A stretch of DNA of 64,000 nucleotides. It comes from Liquidambar formosana (taxonomy: Eukaryota > Streptophyta > Magnoliopsida > Saxifragales > Altingiaceae). The notes beneath the pieces were generated by a model, which did not search any database, was not told the DNA's origin, and saw nothing but the letters and a program-made list of their open reading frames with translations. The DNA lies in the NCBI GenBank assembly GCA_039720395.1, contig JBBPBK010000141.1, positions 62,001 to 126,000 on the forward strand, in the 5' to 3' direction. Position numbers and translations under genes: made by a program. Below, in pieces: positions 59,619 through 64,000 of the stretch (position 1 is the stretch's first letter; each line of letters opens with the position of its first letter).

Positions 59619-59634
59619 GGTGGCATGCAAGCCC
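59619..59634 (-). other. Copia A leader, resumed
   Basis: GGTGGCATGCAAGCCC continues the leader cut at 21187, as shown by the unbroken version at 44275-44290. Copia C starts directly after it. Confidence 0.8.
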
Positions 59635-61303
59635 TGTTAGGATTATGCCCTAGAGCCAATCATGGAGATGATTGTTTAGGGATTAGGAACAATCAATTGA
59701 TTTCATTTATATATGTCACATTTATTATTGATTTAATAAAAGGGCTTATTCTATTATGTTTATATGCATCATTTATATTTACATAATATGTCCATGGAGT
59801 TAGAGTTGAGAATATGAAATTACAAAGGGTTGTAATTTTGAGACTGTAAATATATCTCTGTACTAAACTCCTAAATCATTCCTAGTTGAAGGTTCACTAT
59901 GATGGACAGTAATGAACCATAGGACTAGCACTTGTTAGGTTGACTCTATAGGAGGATAGCTAGTCTCAAGCTATTTGTGTGGAGACACTACAACCAACAA
60001 GTGGGTGCCTATTATAAGAATAGGTACACTGAATGTGACCAAAGATATGAGATAAAATGAATGGAGTTTTAACCTGCCTATCAATCAGTTTCTCATTGTT
60101 ATAGTGGTACAAGTAATCCTTAGACCTGAGACACCATGGTTGTCTTATACATGTAGCTTTAGAAGTTTGATAACATTAAGTGCAGATCCTATTCAGGGGT
60201 CTGTAAGGGTGTTCATTGGCCCTACTGCTATGTGTGTGAAGGCATGTGAGTGATCAACAAGGAATCCATCACTCTCAGGAAAAAAGAGAGTGAATGTCTC
60301 ATACAGCATTCATTGAATATAACTCATTAAATCCATGGGCCCATGGTAGAATGAATATGGAAAGGAGTTTCCATAAGTTCATCATTGAGTTGATATTAAT
60401 GAATGAGTATAAAGTAATTGAACTAGGGACTTGACAGACTTCCATGTCCTATTAGTTCAATTGGAGACATTGTATTGATGGAAGGATGGAATTGTAACCT
60501 GTAAACTATAACAGAAGGGTTCTTTGTAAATGACTATTCACCTCATTAAGGACCACACCATGAGCCATATGCTAGGTGCTACTCATGGTTAGTAGAAGCC
60601 CTAATTGATATAAATGAGTTATAATCAATTAGGGAATTGAAAGGAGTTTCAATTAGACCCTTAATGGAAAGTGTTCCATTGTGCACACTTCGTGCTATCC
60701 CTACTACTTAATGATGTGAACCCAATGGGTCACACACTGATCATGCTAAGAGAGCTTGATTGTCTATGAGAGAAAGGGCATAAGTGATTAAAGAAAAGTT
60801 CTTTAAGGGGCTAATTTGTATTTGATGCAAACTAGTGGGCTAATTGTGTAATTAAGAGTAATTACACAAATTAGATTAGGGTTTGGAGACCCCCCTTGGC
60901 CGGCCCTATTTGGAGGCTATTTAAAGCCTTTTATGATGTGATGACATCATCATTTGAAGCACTCTTGGAGGCTCCCAAGTACTGGCCGAAAATTTCACCT
61001 CTCTCTCTCTCTCTCTCTCCCTCTTCTCCACCTCTAGCAACCCTAAGGAAGAAGAAGGAAATGACAACTTGCTCAAGCTAGGTGTGGATACTGTTGGAGG
61101 CAGTGCACTTGGACTGCTCAATCAGAAGACAAAGCTTGGAGCATAAAGGAGAAGACTTGTTCAACTGTAAGTACCCTAACTCTCTTGGTAGTTAGGTTTA
61201 TGGTTTTTGTATTAAGCATAATTAAGATTCATGGGTTTGGGAATCATAGGAAAAATTTAAAATTCCGCCTTTGTATTTTTCCTCTCTAGTTTGATTCCCA
61301 ACA
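59635..61303 (+). repeat. Copia C 5' LTR (1669 bp)
   Basis: It is homologous to the Copia B LTRs and to 12709-17168. TATA (TATTTAAA, 60918-60925) is followed by the dyad ATGATGT-gatg-ACATCAT (60933-60950). A TC run lies at 61000-61020. The primer site TGGTATCAGAGC is at 61305-61316. Confidence 0.92.
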
Positions 61304-61316
61304 GTGGTATCAGAGC

Positions 61317-64000
61317 CATGGTTATGCCTAATACAAACTGCATATGGGCTGTAATTCATGGTAAATTGATTGGTTTAATGAATTGAGATTCATGTTCATG
61401 CATTTAATTGATTTCCTTCTCATGGCCGAACCTAGGGTTATTGAACCCTAGGTGTTTATCTCTTCTTCTCCTCTTCTAAAATAGTTTTAGGGCTACTGGA
61501 AATTCAAAGAGTTGAATAGGTTTCAGTTTTGGAGAAGAAGAAGGAGGAAACTAGGGTTTCCTCTTCATGGCCGAACCTGGGGTTTTGAACCCTAGGCTGT
61601 TTTTCCCTCTTCTCCTCTTCTAATATTCTTCTAACATTAATTCTGGAATTTTTGAGAAGCATGTGATATATACAGAAGAAGAAGAAACCAGGGTTTCTTC
61701 TATGGAGGCCGAACCTAGGGTTTGGAACCCTAGGTTGCTCTCTTTTGTATTTTGTTTTTGTTTTGGTTTAATTAAGACATGAGATGGCTGTAATTAATTC
61801 ACATAAAGATGTTATGGTGATTTCTCGAGCATAGGGATGCATGAGAATTAAAACAAGACAAAAGGAATAGGAAGAACACATGGAGTTTGAATCTGGGTTT
61901 TAGAAACCCTGTGGTTCTTGCTACTGTTTTGTACAGAATCCTCTGTAAAATTGATGTATATTCTTTATAGGATCATTATACATAATGTATGTATGATTTT
62001 ATTTAAGTTTTATAAGAGTCTTGATGCATAAAGAATCAAAAAGTTTGATTTCTTGGAAGAACACAGCAGGCTGTTTTTCTGCAGAAAGTCATCAATGGAG
62101 TTTTGTTCATATCTTGAGCTAGGGAACTCCAAATTGCATGAAACCAATTTTATTAGTTTCCTAAGACATGTAGGATGCTAGGAAAAATAATTTGGTAACC
62201 TGAATTAATCATCTTGCTGGGTTTTAAATCAATTTGTGATCAGGTACAGTGTGCTGTCAAATTCTGGACAGCCTACTGTTCTTGAATTGTTTAGAACAAT
62301 TGGGGATGATTTGATCATCCAAACCACTTCAATTAGCTTAGTAATTCATGTAGGGACACGATACAAAAGCTGGTTTTGATGGTGGAGTCGAATTGATTAA
62401 GTTTTAGAAACTTTTGTGACCTTGGAGGTCCTCCCATGGTGGTGCCAGCACTGGGTTCTTGAAACCCTAATGTTTTTTTTTTTTGAAGAAGACAGCCCTC
62501 TTGGCCACTCCACACGTGTCCATGGGCCTGGCCCACACCCTGGCTTGAGTCCCTTTTTGCTGGCCATGGCCTCCCATGGCCTGGCCAAGCCATGGCAGCC
62601 TTGCTAAGCCATGGCAGCCCACTATAGGTGGCGGCAGCCTTAGGGTTTCTTAGGAAACCCTAATTCCCATTAATGATGAAACCCTAATTCATTAATTGCA
62701 TTAATTAAAAACCCTAATTGACTATTAATTACCTTAATTAAAATGTTTAATGATTGGTCATTAATTGACCAATCATGGTTATTAATCATTAGGGTATAAT
62801 TAAGTGCATTTATGATGTCTAGGGTTTAGGGTTTAGGAAACCCTAATTCATATTAATTAAACCATAATTCTATTAATGCATTAATTAATAACTAAACCTA
62901 GTAATTAATGTGTCTAACCTAGGGTTAAATGATTGGTCATTAATGACCAATCATGATCATTAATGGTTTAGTAATTAATCATTGGCATTTAATAGGTTTA
63001 AGGTTTAGGGTTTTAGAAACCCTAATTAGTGCATATTAATTAGGAGTAATTAATATCCTAGGTAGCATTAATTAAACCCTAATCCTAATCATTAATACCG
63101 TATAAACCTAGGGTTTAAATGATTGGCCATTAATTGACCAATCATAAGGCATTTAATGCATTAGGGTTACACTTAGGGTTTAGAGTTAATGCATTTAGGG
63201 TTTAGGGTTTTAGGAAACCCTAATGCACTAATTAATTAATAAAATGATTTTATTTAATTCCGAAATTGATTATTTAATTAATGGTGATTAATTTTATATT
63301 GTTTTAAATGGTTTAAAACACAATTTAGGATTAAATAAAAATCTAGAAATTTTAATTAAATAAAATTGTTTTGTTTAATTAAAAAGATCCTAATATTTGA
63401 TATTAGAATTTAATTAGGGGACTTTAAATGTTTTAATTGATTTGATTAATTGAAATTAAATGTCTTAAATGTTAAGACTTAATTAATTCAGGAACTTATG
63501 CATCTCCTAATAAGATTAGGACACATTAATGAGATTAATGAAAACCAATCAATAGAGTTACCATGAATGCCCATATGTTTATTGCTTACAGTTATTTCCT
63601 TTATTATGCAATGTGATTGTATGGTTATGGATGGATGATGATTATGGACTATACCTTAAACCAATTGTGATTGGCCGTCTTATGAATGGGTTGTATAATT
63701 TTTCAAGAGTTGTCAATTTTTGGTAATGTATTATTTATTTGGGGCTTGCATGCCACCTTCTTCTCTCTCTCTATCATTCTCTTATGTACCCCACATTCCC
63801 CTTATGTATCCCTTTCTTTACATTATGTAAATGTTATGTAATCGAGAGCGCACTAAGGAGCATGGTGGACCTAAAGGAACATGGTGGAGCCCAACAAGCC
63901 TATGGTGGAGACCATCAAGCTAATGGAGGAGATTGAAGGACTTGAAAGCTTGGAGAAGACTTTCAAGAGAGCATGCTATGTTTTGAATTAATGTTTTACG
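61317..64000 (+). other. Copia C leader
   Basis: This noncoding leader has repeated phrases GGCCGAACCTAGGGTT with CCCTAGG (61424, 61568, 61707) and many AAACCCTAATT motifs. Three palindromes with ATGATTGGTCA and TGACCAATCAT arms occur at 62750-62776, 62929-62954 and 63119-63145 (the last with one change). Frames near 62333-62607 and 63739-63936 show no domain. The latter is conserved in Copia B only because the leader is. Confidence 0.75.

Larger units (their letters stand above)
59635..64000 (+). mobile_element. Copia C: 5' LTR and leader, running out of the window
   Basis: The plus-strand element starts TGTTAGGATTATGCCCTAG. The LTR ends at 61303, a tRNA-iMet primer site follows and the leader runs to the window end. 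By comparison with Copia B the leader is about 3.4 kb, so gag would begin some 0.8 kb beyond the window. Coding state is therefore unknown. Confidence 0.9.

Noticed and set aside
1..64000. tRNA, rRNA or known ncRNA genes
   Set aside because: None recognised. The tRNA-like strings are only primer sites complementary to tRNA 3' ends.
1..64000. Endogenous pararetrovirus sequence
   Set aside because: All RT, RNase H and integrase motifs belong to one Ty3-type element with LTRs and integrase. No movement-protein or coat-type frame was seen.

Overview
The window is plant nuclear DNA with no convincing host gene. The evidence is LTR retrotransposons of plant type: tRNA-iMet primer sites, Tekay/Del-like chromovirus pol, Tat/Ogre-like gag and LTRs, and Copia elements with long leaders. 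It also has a long satellite array and many C-to-T decay events at CpG sites, as expected of heavily methylated heterochromatin. The species cannot be named from what I see. A repeat-rich flowering plant fits best.

Layout. (1) 1-5199: a satellite of ~117-bp monomers in a higher-order repeat of ~1.98 kb (17 monomers, a 10-mer plus a 7-mer). It ends abruptly inside a broken gag. (2) 5199-9517: minus-strand fragment of a Tat/Ogre-like element (gag, leader, 5' LTR). (3) 9518-12708: remnant of another Tat-like element (internal tail, polypurine tract, 3' LTR) carrying an antisense plant-mobile-domain-like piece. (4) 12709-17168: a Copia LTR fragment split by a 3.08-kb Tat-like solo LTR (13626-16703). 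(5) 17169-19058: a minus-strand Ty3-type LTR with a little internal sequence. (6) 19059 to 59634: a nest of retrotransposons. (7) 59635 to the end: a plus-strand Copia element (LTR, primer site, leader) that runs out of the window.

The nest, from outside in. Copia A (minus, 19059-21187 and 59619-59634) was entered by a noncoding LTR element F (21188-59613, TSD GAGAA). One LTR of F was entered by Tekay-like element E (21811-51427, TSD ATATT). E was then entered twice: by Copia B inside gag (38585-48275, TSD GCCAA) and by Tat-like element D inside integrase (24896-35733, TSD TAATG/TAATT). Separately, Copia C (59635 onward) entered the leader of Copia A. An uninterrupted copy of the site E used survives in the other LTR of F near 57705.

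No element here is intact. E has a nearly full gag-pol, but with stops, frameshifts and two insertions. Copia B has two 1657-bp LTRs that differ at one position I could find, yet its interior has no gag or pol reading frame. D keeps only gag, and F keeps nothing coding. The recent insertions are therefore the non-autonomous ones, which implies mobilisation by proteins made elsewhere. Boundaries come from reading the sequence by eye. LTR divergences were not computed.
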